DNA of 64,000 bases from CAVZXS01 sp963779325 (GTDB lineage Bacteria > Bacteroidota > Bacteroidia > Chitinophagales > Chitinophagaceae): the NCBI GenBank assembly GCA_963779325.1, contig CAVZXS010000011.1:310001-374000 (forward strand), in the 5' to 3' direction. Below the pieces are notes generated by a model. It did no database searches and was not told the origin of the DNA. It saw nothing but the letters and a program-made list of their open reading frames with translations. This document shows positions 18,344 through 25,666 of this stretch, in pieces. How positions within the stretch are numbered: position 1 is the first letter of the stretch; each line of letters opens with the position of its first letter. The translations under genes and the position numbers were made by a program.

Positions 18344-19135
18344 TTATCTTAATACCCTGTCTACCACAATTACAGCAAGTGTCAAACCACTTACAAGTAT
18401 CGGAAGCCATTGTTGGCTGCGCCCCGAAGTAGCTACTCTTGCTTCGTTTGGTTCTACATACACTACATCATTAGATTTTAAATAATAGTACGGCGATTTC
18501 AAAAGTTCATCTGAATTAAGATTCAGTCTTTTAATAATTTTATTACCGTCCTGCTCCCTTATAACCAACACATTATTTCGTTTTGCATAAATGGTAAGAT
18601 CTCCGGCCAGCCCAATTGCTTCAAGTAAGGAAATTTTCTCATTTGGTACGGTTACAACCGTAGGGTTTCTTACCTCTCCAAGAACGGTGACCCTGAAATT
18701 TAAAAACCTGATATTCACAATGGGATCTTTCAAAAGTTGTTTTTCAAGTAACTTTTGAATAAAACTTTCTTTTAATTGCTCTTTAGTTAATCCTTCGGCC
18801 TTAATGTTTCCAAGTATAGGAAATTGAATATACCCGTCTGCGCTAACCAAGTAACCCGAAGCTGCCGTAGGATTAGTTCCCGTAGTCATGGCTCCTCCCG
18901 AGGTATTGGGTGTATTGAAAATAGCTGAAGCTTCCAGACTAAGGCTGCTTACAGAAATACTTAAAAGGTCATTTTTTTGAATTACGGATTCAGGTATGGG
19001 TGTATTTGAAGATAGTGTCGCATCGCCTACTCCGTTGAAATAGGTAGCTTTCCTGGTGTCAACACAGGCTGTTAAAAACAGTGCTGACATAGGAAACAGG
19101 CATAATACTACAATTCTGAAATTAATAAATTTCAT
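18344..19135 (-). CDS. polysaccharide export outer-membrane lipoprotein (Wza-like, SLBB domain)
   Basis: A 263-residue lipoprotein. The signal peptide ends in the lipobox LTAC with the lipidated Cys24. The Poly_export domain follows (IQKNDLLSISVSSLS near 53, SADGYIQFPILGNIKAEGLT near 100, TKEQLKESFIQKLLEK), then an SLBB segment (LRF-type NFRVTVLGEVRNPTVVTVPN near 150). A hydrophobic helix at the C-terminus, WLPILVSGLTLAVIVVDRVL, may correspond to the outer-membrane helix of Wza. It forms the outer-membrane channel for the polymer and is the first gene of the locus. The co-polymerase follows after 11 bases. Confidence 0.9.
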   Translation of the reverse strand: MKFINFRIVVLCLFPMSALFLTACVDTRKATYFNGVGDATLSSNTPIPESVIQKNDLLSISVSSLSLEASAIFNTPNTSGGAMTTGTNPTAASGYLVSADGYIQFPILGNIKAEGLTKEQLKESFIQKLLEKQLLKDPIVNIRFLNFRVTVLGEVRNPTVVTVPNEKISLLEAIGLAGDLTIYAKRNNVLVIREQDGNKIIKRLNLNSDELLKSPYYYLKSNDVVYVEPNEARVATSGRSQQWLPILVSGLTLAVIVVDRVLR

Positions 19136-19576
19136 TTAGCTTAAGTGTGTAATGGTTAAGATCAAAAAAAATAAAGAATGATTCGCATCCTGTATTCCTT
19201 AATGTCGCGGTGGTTTTCGAAGTTTAACAAGGCGGCTCGTCTAAGGATATCCGGAAGGAGCTGTAAAAGTAGTAAAAAAAGAATACGAAGTATAATTTAA
19301 CAGGTATTTTTTTATACGTACAACTACGGATTTTGGTTGAAATTACTTGTTCGTAAACTTACCATTATTTTATTATAAACTTTGACGGTCAAAGAGTTAT
19401 TGGATAAGTAAAAATTACAAAGTAGTATTAAAAGAAAAAATAGCAACAATTTGTGGTCAGTAACAGGTATTTGTATGTAAACAGGCAATATAATTCTTAC
19501 CTAAATATGTGGAACCCTATAATCAAAGCTTAAATCAATAAAAAGGATTAGCAATCACATACGAATCCTGTTACTA
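19136..19576. other. 441-base intergenic region upstream of the polysaccharide locus
   Basis: AT-rich spacer between the export lipoprotein gene and the tRNA-like array. No open reading frame with coding character was found on either strand. It must hold the promoter of the polysaccharide locus, but no clear TAnnTTTG box on the minus strand could be identified by eye. The part near 19230-19270 is GC-richer than its surroundings and would lie in the 5' leader of the export gene. Confidence 0.6.
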
Positions 19577-19651
19577 CGGAGGTTACCGGAGTCGAACCGG
19601 TGACCTTCCCGATGTCCATCGGGACGCTATAGCCGGCTGAGCTACACCTGC
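19577..19651 (-). tRNA. tRNA-like gene, 8-nt anticodon loop, copy 1 (array end)
   Basis: Same 75-base body as copies 2-5 except that the discriminator base is G instead of A, and the 3' flank is unrelated to the repeat spacer, marking the array boundary. See copy 2 for the fold. Confidence 0.75.
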
Positions 19652-19720
19652 AAAACACTTTTCAGTTTTTTTAATCAATAAAAAAAAGGAACTGCAAATA
19701 AATGCGATTCCCCTTTTTAG

Positions 19721-19795
19721 TGGAGGTTACCGGAGTCGAACCGGTGACCTTCCCGATGTCCATCGGGACGCTATAGCCGGCTGAGCTACACCTGC
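19721..19795 (-). tRNA. tRNA-like gene, 8-nt anticodon loop, copy 2
   Basis: Folds as a tRNA on the minus strand. The acceptor is GCAGGTG/AACCTCC with mismatches at 2-71 (C-C) and 7-66 (G-A). The D arm is GCTC/TAGC with one mismatch (13-22) and a GG-containing loop. The anticodon stem is TCCCG/CGGGA, perfect, around an 8-nt loop ATGGACAT. The variable loop is AGGTC, and the T arm ACCGG/CCGGT is perfect with loop TTCGACT; the discriminator is A. The adjacent tRNA-Ala loop is ATGGCAT, so this looks like that loop plus one A. Position 3-70 is A-U, so the alanine G3-U70 identity pair is lost. CCA is not encoded. Function uncertain: quadruplet-reading tRNA, regulatory RNA or degenerate copy. Confidence 0.78.
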
Positions 19796-19864
19796 AAAAC
19801 ACTTTTCATTTTTTTTAATCAATAAAAAAGAGGAACTGCAAATAAATGCGATTCCCCTTTTTAG

Positions 19865-19939
19865 TGGAGGTTACCGGAGTCGAACCGGTGACCTTCCCGA
19901 TGTCCATCGGGACGCTATAGCCGGCTGAGCTACACCTGC
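19865..19939 (-). tRNA. tRNA-like gene, 8-nt anticodon loop, copy 3
   Basis: Body identical to copy 2, 144 bp further on. The spacer on its high-coordinate side is the C variant. Confidence 0.78.
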
Positions 19940-20008
19940 AAAACACTTTTCAGTTTTTTTAATCAATAAAAAAGAGGAACTGCAAATAAATGCGATTCCC
20001 CTTTTTAG

Positions 20009-20083
20009 TGGAGGTTACCGGAGTCGAACCGGTGACCTTCCCGATGTCCATCGGGACGCTATAGCCGGCTGAGCTACACCTGC
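20009..20083 (-). tRNA. tRNA-like gene, 8-nt anticodon loop, copy 4
   Basis: Body identical to copy 2. The spacer on its high-coordinate side is the A variant, the same as between copies 1 and 2. Confidence 0.78.
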
Positions 20084-20152
20084 AAAACACTTTTCAGTTT
20101 TTTTAATCAATAAAAAAAAGGAACTGCAAATAAATGCGATTCCCCTTTTTAG

Positions 20153-20227
20153 TGGAGGTTACCGGAGTCGAACCGGTGACCTTCCCGATGTCCATCGGGA
20201 CGCTATAGCCGGCTGAGCTACACCTGC
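20153..20227 (-). tRNA. tRNA-like gene, 8-nt anticodon loop, copy 5
   Basis: Body identical to copy 2 and directly downstream of the normal tRNA-Ala on the minus strand, separated by a B-variant spacer identical to the one between copies 2 and 3. Confidence 0.78.
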
Positions 20228-20296
20228 AAAACACTTTTCATTTTTTTTAATCAATAAAAAAGAGGAACTGCAAATAAATGCGATTCCCCTTTTTAG

Positions 20297-20370
20297 TGGA
20301 GGTTACCGGAGTCGAACCGGTGACCTTTTGCATGCCATGCAAACGCTCTAGCCAGCTGAGCTAAACCCCC
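20297..20370 (-). tRNA. tRNA-Ala (anticodon GGC)
   Basis: Standard 74-base tRNA. The acceptor GGGGGTT/AACCTCC contains the G3-U70 pair that identifies alanine. The D arm GCTC/GAGC is perfect. The anticodon stem TTTGC/GCAAA surrounds the 7-nt loop ATGGCAT with anticodon GGC (codon GCC). The T arm is ACCGG/CCGGT and the discriminator is A. The 3' half from the variable loop onward is identical to the five tRNA-like genes that follow on the minus strand. A matching promoter lies upstream at 20405-20434, so the whole array may be one precursor. CCA is not encoded. Confidence 0.95.
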
Positions 20371-20404
20371 TCAAAAAATTCAGCTACTCCCTTATTAGGG
20401 ATTG

Positions 20405-20434
20405 CAAATATAGAAGAATTTAGTTCACTGCAAA
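20405..20434 (-). promoter_or_regulatory. Bacteroidota-type promoter for the tRNA array
   Basis: On the minus strand a -33 TTTG (20431-20434) is followed after 18 bases by the -7 box TATATTTG (20405-20412), close to the known consensus of TTTG, about 19 bases, TAnnTTTG. It starts transcription about 30 bases before tRNA-Ala. No equally good box is present in the repeat spacers. Confidence 0.7.
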
Positions 20435-20435
20435 G

Positions 20436-22490
20436 TTATTGTCCCGGGTGATAAATCCGTTCAGCATTTTTATACACTTCGGCTTTATCTAATGTCATCT
20501 TTTTCGTCTTTTGCTGCAGGTATAGTGGTACCTGATCGTCAAAATGTTTGTTACCCGGCTTTGATGAGGCTCCGTACATATTTACGGATTCAATAAGCGG
20601 CAACCCGTCTTTTACAAACCGAACGAAAGCAATATAAGCATCGCCGCCAATTGATTTCAATGTTCCGTTTTTTTGCGGTTCGGCCCACTGGGGAGACAAC
20701 AAATCGGGGAAACCCGACAGCGGAAATTCTTTATTGCCCCGAACTAATTTTAATATATCACCCAATACCAAATCGGTGCCGCCAAAGTTTTTCATCATAT
20801 AATCATGCACCGCTTTGTATGTACTTATCGACTCCGGCATCGTAATCCTGCGTGATGCCTGTCCTGCTAATAATTTTGATAAATGATTATAGGCCAATAA
20901 AAAAAATCCGGCTCCTTTGCTGTCAGCATCTCCTTTACCATCCCAGTTTTTCAATTCATTAAGTAAAAAAGCATACTGCGGGTATTCAGTTGTATTAATC
21001 ATATACAGTGAATCAAGGGCATATGGATAAGCAAGTTTTTTCGGTAACTGCCGGTCAAATTTCATTTTTTTAAATGCTTCGTATTCTAATTTTTCATTTT
21101 GCGGCATCAATTCGGCCAACCGCATACTCCTGTTGTTATTCCAGGTTTCCCATCCGTCCGGTTTAGGAAAATTGGAATAAGCAAGATTATCTTCCGGTGC
21201 GGTAGCAAGGAAAGAAGAATGATTTGTATTAAAAAGAAAACCGCTCTTCGGATTAACATATTGCGGCAATTCTTTTATTCCCCTGAATTTTGTCCACAAC
21301 GTTTTGGATGTATTGCCCGGCAAAGTCAACTTCCAGTTATATACCGGCGACTCGTCTCTTACCGGCATCAATGCATTGTTAATATAGAAAATTGTATCAT
21401 ATTTATCGGCATACATTATATTGAACATGGATAAACCCTGCGTACTGATGGCAGCATAAAACTCAGTAAAGTTTTTCGCCTTATTCATTTTGTACCATTG
21501 TTCCAGGGCTCTTATTTCCATATTGGCGCCCAAACGTATGGAGAAAAATCCCTGTTTATTTTTCATCGTTGCGCCGTACTTGCTCCAGTATACATTTCTT
21601 TTTACAGCAACCGGCACTCCTTTTATTCTCAGTTTAATAACCTTTTTTTCAAGATTTACCCACTCTCCGTCAAACTTATACTGACTGTTATCAGCCGGGT
21701 TCATTTCCAATTGATATACATCCAGCCTGTCGCAAAAGTTTACCGTATGCGCCCATCCCAGGTTTTCATTAACGCCATGCAAAATGCAGGGACCGCCTGC
21801 CAACAAACCACCCAGTACATTCAATCCTTCTTCGCTGCAAATATGTGCTTCATAAAACGACTGCGGACCGGTATTGGGCTGATGCGCATTGATAGCCAGG
21901 AAAGATTCTCCGTTTTGGGTCTTGGCAGGGTGTATGGCAATACTGTTACTGCCTTTATTATCCATTTGCGGAATGGTAATAACAGTGTTACTGAAAATAT
22001 TTTTTAACACGTTATCCGCTCCGTTAAAAACAGTTAATGCCAGTACAGATGAAGAAATATATTCTTTTAACGTAACGGGAAATAATTTTTTTGCAAGTAC
22101 TTCTTCGGGGTATTTTTTTGCATAATCATTAATGGCCTGCACATAACCCGTAATAAGTTTTATAAACTCAGGTGAAAGCGTATTCCATTTTTCTTCCGTT
22201 ATTTCCCTGCATCGAAATAATTCAAAAGCATAATCGCCGGCCGCACCTTTTTTGCCAAGCACTTTACCCATCAATCCTTTGGCGGGCAGCACTATCATTT
22301 GCATACTTTTAAAATCATCTTCCGCTTCGGCCCAGGCCAGGCCATAAGCTACTTCAGCATCGGTTTTAGCAAAAATATGAGGCACCCCGAATGAATCGCG
22401 AACAATATCAATACCTTCCGGGTTAATAATTTGTGCAAATGATATATTAATGGAGATAATAAATACTAAGAGAAAGAAAATTTTTTTCAT
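20436..22490 (-). CDS. penicillin acylase family protein (Ntn hydrolase), exported
   Basis: A 684-residue precursor starting at the ATG at 22490; the five extra upstream codons would overlap the promoter box. A signal peptide MKKIFFLLVFIISINISFAQ is visible. The Ntn-hydrolase layout is clear: an alpha-chain region with DSFGVPHIFAKTDAEVAYGL, a spacer, then the cleavage site NKGSNSIAI with the nucleophile serine at about S181, followed by ILHGVNENLGWAHTVNF. The family includes penicillin G acylase, cephalosporin acylase and acyl-homoserine-lactone acylases; many Bacteroidota members have unknown substrates. It acts in the periplasm. It is a single gene and its stop lies 2 bases from the tRNA-array promoter. 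Confidence 0.88.
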   Translation of the reverse strand: MKKIFFLLVFIISINISFAQIINPEGIDIVRDSFGVPHIFAKTDAEVAYGLAWAEAEDDFKSMQMIVLPAKGLMGKVLGKKGAAGDYAFELFRCREITEEKWNTLSPEFIKLITGYVQAINDYAKKYPEEVLAKKLFPVTLKEYISSSVLALTVFNGADNVLKNIFSNTVITIPQMDNKGSNSIAIHPAKTQNGESFLAINAHQPNTGPQSFYEAHICSEEGLNVLGGLLAGGPCILHGVNENLGWAHTVNFCDRLDVYQLEMNPADNSQYKFDGEWVNLEKKVIKLRIKGVPVAVKRNVYWSKYGATMKNKQGFFSIRLGANMEIRALEQWYKMNKAKNFTEFYAAISTQGLSMFNIMYADKYDTIFYINNALMPVRDESPVYNWKLTLPGNTSKTLWTKFRGIKELPQYVNPKSGFLFNTNHSSFLATAPEDNLAYSNFPKPDGWETWNNNRSMRLAELMPQNEKLEYEAFKKMKFDRQLPKKLAYPYALDSLYMINTTEYPQYAFLLNELKNWDGKGDADSKGAGFFLLAYNHLSKLLAGQASRRITMPESISTYKAVHDYMMKNFGGTDLVLGDILKLVRGNKEFPLSGFPDLLSPQWAEPQKNGTLKSIGGDAYIAFVRFVKDGLPLIESVNMYGASSKPGNKHFDDQVPLYLQQKTKKMTLDKAEVYKNAERIYHPGQ

Positions 22491-22494
22491 TTTG

Positions 22495-22502
22495 CGAAGG
22501 TA
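22495..22502 (-). promoter_or_regulatory. -7 box of the penicillin-acylase-like gene
   Basis: TACCTTCG on the minus strand, ending 4 bases before the ATG at 22490. If the usual spacing to the start site holds, the 5' untranslated leader is about one base. This also decides the choice of start codon. Confidence 0.55.
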
Positions 22503-22583
22503 CAATTAAGTAAAAGAATACACGAACCATTTCGTTCATTTAGTTGTTTACAGTATATTTTTAACAATGAATAGTATTGAAAT

Positions 22584-22745
22584 ATGGGAGTTTTAAAACA
22601 AATAGCTGAATACCTGTATCTTAAAAAACCGGATCCGAACCGGCCAAAAGGTCGTTTTGTGAAATATATGCACGGTATTAACCGTATCAGCATTTTAGTT
22701 TTTCTATTGTGCCTTATTATACTTGCCGTAAAATTATTCACCTGA
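22584..22745 (+). CDS. small membrane protein, DUF6728-like
   Basis: A 53-residue protein. Its opening MGVLKQIAEYLYLKKPDPNR, then FVKYMHGINRISILVF and a single C-terminal hydrophobic helix LLCLIILAVKLF, match my memory of the DUF6728 family of Bacteroidota, which is usually beside lpxB. The function is unknown; it should be an inner-membrane protein. Its last 12 bases overlap the end of lpxB on the opposite strand. The conserved sequence pattern and the exact overlap with the lpxB end, rather than a long antisense reading frame, make it a convincing gene. Confidence 0.72.
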   Translation: MGVLKQIAEYLYLKKPDPNRPKGRFVKYMHGINRISILVFLLCLIILAVKLFT

Positions 22746-23864
22746 ATAAAAGAAGATAGATTCCGCCGCATTCGCCGAAGCATTACCTCCTTTACTTAAT
22801 AATTCTTTTAATACGGCATAATCCTTTTTTATTTCTCCTATCCGCTTTTCATCCGTAAGCAAAAGCAACAACTCGTTTTTTAAATTTGTATCATTCAACT
22901 CATCTTGTATTAATTCTTTCACTATCAGCCTGTTCATAATAAGATTGACGAGCGAAATATATTTTACTTTGATAACCCTTTTGGCTATTTGGTAAGAAAC
23001 CGGCGACCCTTTATAACAAACAATTTCAGGTACGCCGAATAAAGCAGTCTCTAAAGTAGCCGTACCGGAAGTAACCAGCGCTGCTTTGGATTTTGAAAGC
23101 AAATCGTAGGTTTTATTTTTTACAAAACTTACATTGTCGTACGCAGCAGTATAATTTTTATAAAACTCATCTTCAATAGCCGGGGCCTGTGCAATGATGA
23201 ACCGGTAACCGGGAAAATGCTTACTCACTTCCAGCATTATCGGGAGTTTTTTCGCAATCTCCTGTTTCCGGCTACCCGGCAGAAGTGCTACAATTCCTGC
23301 AGTTTGGCAGTCAATGTCAATAGTTGCCTGCTGATTCTGTTCCGCTGACAACTGAAAACGATCAATAACTTCTACCAACGGGTGGCCTACATACTCCACC
23401 TCCCAATCCCATTTATCTTTATAATAATTTTTTTCAAATGGTAAAATGACAAGCATTTTATCAATGCATTTCTTCATCATTTGTACCCGATTCTCCTTCC
23501 AGGCCCATACCTGCGGGCTTATATAGTAAATAACTTTTATTCCTTGTTGTTTCGCCCATTTTGCAATACGCAAATTAAACCCGGGGTAATCTACCAGGAT
23601 AACAGCGTCAGGTTGGTAACCAAGAATATCCTTCTTGCAAAATTTGATATTGCGCAAAATAACGGGCAGGTTCTTTATTACTTCCGTAAAACCCATAAAA
23701 GCAAGTTCGCGGTAATGTTTTACCAATTTGGCACCCGCCTGCTGCATCATATCGCCGCCCCAGCACCGAATATCAGCATAGGAATCCCTGCTTTTCAGTT
23801 CCCGTATCAAGTTGCTGCCGTGCAAATCGCCGGATGCTTCGCCTGCTATGATGTAGTACCGTTT
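22734..23864 (-). CDS. lpxB: lipid-A-disaccharide synthase, start codon unresolved
   Basis: Transfers UDP-2,3-diacylglucosamine to lipid X at the inner membrane to form the lipid A disaccharide. Conserved parts are visible: GYQPDAVILVDYPGFNLRIA, YYISPQVWAWKENR, YVGHPLVE, VALLPGSRKQEI and ALVTSGTATLETALFGVP. The first possible start (TTG at 23825) falls inside the conserved N-terminal loop YYIIAGEASGDLHGSNL, most of which is coded upstream, at 23826-23858, with no ATG, GTG or TTG in frame. I extended the gene to 23864 to include this loop. A non-standard start or a base error near 23865 is likely. The 3' end overlaps the small membrane protein gene by 12 bases. Confidence 0.88.
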   Translation of the reverse strand, partial: KRYYIIAGEASGDLHGSNLIRELKSRDSYADIRCWGGDMMQQAGAKLVKHYRELAFMGFTEVIKNLPVILRNIKFCKKDILGYQPDAVILVDYPGFNLRIAKWAKQQGIKVIYYISPQVWAWKENRVQMMKKCIDKMLVILPFEKNYYKDKWDWEVEYVGHPLVEVIDRFQLSAEQNQQATIDIDCQTAGIVALLPGSRKQEIAKKLPIMLEVSKHFPGYRFIIAQAPAIEDEFYKNYTAAYDNVSFVKNKTYDLLSKSKAALVTSGTATLETALFGVPEIVCYKGSPVSYQIAKRVIKVKYISLVNLIMNRLIVKELIQDELNDTNLKNELLLLLTDEKRIGEIKKDYAVLKELLSKGGNASANAAESIFFYSGE

Positions 23865-23928
23865 ACCCCGATGATCTGAAGGAATATGCTGAGAAGGTGT
23901 TATAATAGTAAATTTTAATTGATGAACA

Positions 23929-23936
23929 CGAAAATA
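23929..23936 (-). promoter_or_regulatory. -7 box upstream of lpxB
   Basis: TATTTTCG on the minus strand. Transcription would start near 23925, giving a leader of about 60 bases before the first recognisable lpxB codons. No start codon of any standard type is found in frame between the two. Confidence 0.45.
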
Positions 23937-24046
23937 CGGAATAAAGACAGTTTGAAAATGACCGGGGCTAACCGGTAATAAACGAACAAAAGAATTTTTC
24001 CGAATGCCCTAAAAAAACTAAAAATAGAAAACTAAAAACTGTTTTT

Positions 24047-24054
24047 TACCTTCG
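24047..24054 (+). promoter_or_regulatory. -7 box of guaA
   Basis: TACCTTCG on the plus strand, followed after only 5 bases by the guaA ATG at 24060. It implies a leader of about two bases. Confidence 0.55.
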
Positions 24055-24059
24055 CAGCC

Positions 24060-25595
24060 ATGACGGAAAAAATATTGATTCTTGATTTCGGATCACAATA
24101 CACCCAGCTGATTGCCCGTGCTGTGAGAGAGGCAAATGTTTACTGCGAAATTATCCCCTACCACAAAAATTTTGAATTTGAACCCGGCTTAAAGGGTATT
24201 ATACTCTCCGGCTCGCCTTTCAGTGTAAATGATGATAATGCTCCGAATGTAAATGTGGAGAGTTTTATAAAACAATTACCGGTACTGGGCATCTGTTACG
24301 GAGCCCAACTTACGGCCAAGCGTTTTGGCGGCCGGGTAGAGAAAAGCAATAAACGTGAATACGGCAGGGCCATACTGCAAACAGAAAAAGCTGATCTTTT
24401 ATTAAAGGATGTTTCCAAAACATCGCAGGTATGGATGAGTCATGCCGATACGATATTGGAACTCCCTGCAGGTTTTGAATTGCTGGCAACAACTGATTCC
24501 ATACCGGTAGCCGCATTTAAAAAGAATGGTGCCGATACCAATGCATTGTATGGCTTACAATTTCACCCGGAAGTGTACCATTCAAAAGAAGGTAAACAAA
24601 TATTAAAAAACTTCCTGGTTGATGTATGCGGATGTGCGCAGGATTGGACCCCCGCGCATTTCATTACCGATACGGTTGAAGCCTTGAAAAAGCAAATCGG
24701 TAACAGAAAAGTGATTATGGCATTAAGCGGCGGCGTCGATTCCACCGTTGCGGCTACCTTAATACATAAGGCAATCGGCGACAGGTTGTTCGGTATTTTT
24801 GTAGACAATGGCGTGTTGCGCAAAAATGAGTTTGAAACCGTATTAGCCACCTACGCAAAAATTGGTTTAAATGTAAAAGGGATTGATGCGAAAAAATTAT
24901 TTTACGATGCCTTTGCCGGCAAAACCGACCCCGAAGAAAAAAGAAAAATAATAGGACAGTTATTTATAGAAGTATTTCAGGAGGAAGCAAAAAAAGTAAG
25001 GGGCGCCGAATTACTGGGACAAGGTACCATTTACCCCGATGTAATAGAAAGCGTTTCCGTTCACGGGCCGTCGGTAACCATAAAATCGCATCATAATGTA
25101 GGAGGCCTGCCCGAAAAACTGCATTTAGAATTAGTGGAGCCGCTGCGTTCCTTATTTAAAGACGAAGTGCGGAAAGTAGGCAGGGAATTAGGAATTCCTG
25201 CCGAAATGGTTGACCGCCATCCTTTTCCCGGGCCGGGGTTAGCTATACGAATTTTAGGAGAAATTACCGAAGAAAGGGTACGGTTGTTGCAGGAAGCCGA
25301 CTACATTTATATAAAAAGCCTGAAGGAAAATAATTTGTACGCAACCGTATGGCAGGCCGGCGCAATCTTATTACCGATAAAGAGTGTGGGTGTAATGGGC
25401 GATGAAAGAACCTATGAGTTCACGATTGCGCTGCGGGCGGTAACAAGTGTAGATGGTATGACGGCGGATTGGGCGCACCTTCCGTATGAATTTTTGGCCA
25501 ATATTTCGAACGAAATAATAAATAATGTGCGGGGCATAAACAGGGTAGTGTATGATATAAGCAGCAAACCACCCGCAACCATTGAGTGGGAATAA
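24060..25595 (+). CDS. guaA: GMP synthase (glutamine-hydrolysing)
   Basis: A 511-residue bifunctional enzyme making GMP from XMP, glutamine and ATP. The class I glutamine amidotransferase domain carries the catalytic triad C79 (GICYGAQ), H169 and E171 (LQFHPEVYH). The synthetase domain has the PP-loop ALSGGVDST at 221-229 and the C-terminal dimerisation region ending KPPATIEWE. The length is normal for the family. The next gene follows on the same strand after about 70 bases and may be cotranscribed. Confidence 0.97.
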   Translation: MTEKILILDFGSQYTQLIARAVREANVYCEIIPYHKNFEFEPGLKGIILSGSPFSVNDDNAPNVNVESFIKQLPVLGICYGAQLTAKRFGGRVEKSNKREYGRAILQTEKADLLLKDVSKTSQVWMSHADTILELPAGFELLATTDSIPVAAFKKNGADTNALYGLQFHPEVYHSKEGKQILKNFLVDVCGCAQDWTPAHFITDTVEALKKQIGNRKVIMALSGGVDSTVAATLIHKAIGDRLFGIFVDNGVLRKNEFETVLATYAKIGLNVKGIDAKKLFYDAFAGKTDPEEKRKIIGQLFIEVFQEEAKKVRGAELLGQGTIYPDVIESVSVHGPSVTIKSHHNVGGLPEKLHLELVEPLRSLFKDEVRKVGRELGIPAEMVDRHPFPGPGLAIRILGEITEERVRLLQEADYIYIKSLKENNLYATVWQAGAILLPIKSVGVMGDERTYEFTIALRAVTSVDGMTADWAHLPYEFLANISNEIINNVRGINRVVYDISSKPPATIEWE

Positions 25596-25666
25596 AGAAA
25601 CGGGAAGCCGCAATGACTGAGACAAATAAAACAGAACCGGGAACAATGAATGATAAATTATCGAAA

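Larger units (their letters stand above)
19577..20296 (-). repeat. five-copy 144-bp tandem repeat carrying tRNA-like genes
   Basis: Five tandem units with a strict period of 144 bp: a 75-base tRNA-like body plus a 69-base spacer. Bodies 2-5 are identical; body 1 differs only in its last base. The spacers exist in three slightly different versions in the order A, B, C, A, B (reading from low coordinates), differing in T-run and A-run lengths and a G/A change. That order suggests a duplication of a three-unit block. The sixth position of the array is a normal tRNA-Ala that shares the spacer and its whole 3' half. Confidence 0.95.

Noticed and set aside
18333..18410. Extra 26 N-terminal residues for the autokinase
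   Set aside because: They lie inside the export lipoprotein gene in another frame, are cysteine rich and unlike the family; the ATG at 18332 fits better.
19577..20370. The 144-bp repeats as a CRISPR array
   Set aside because: Repeats are too long, the spacers are near identical to each other, and the repeated body folds as a tRNA; no cas genes are nearby.
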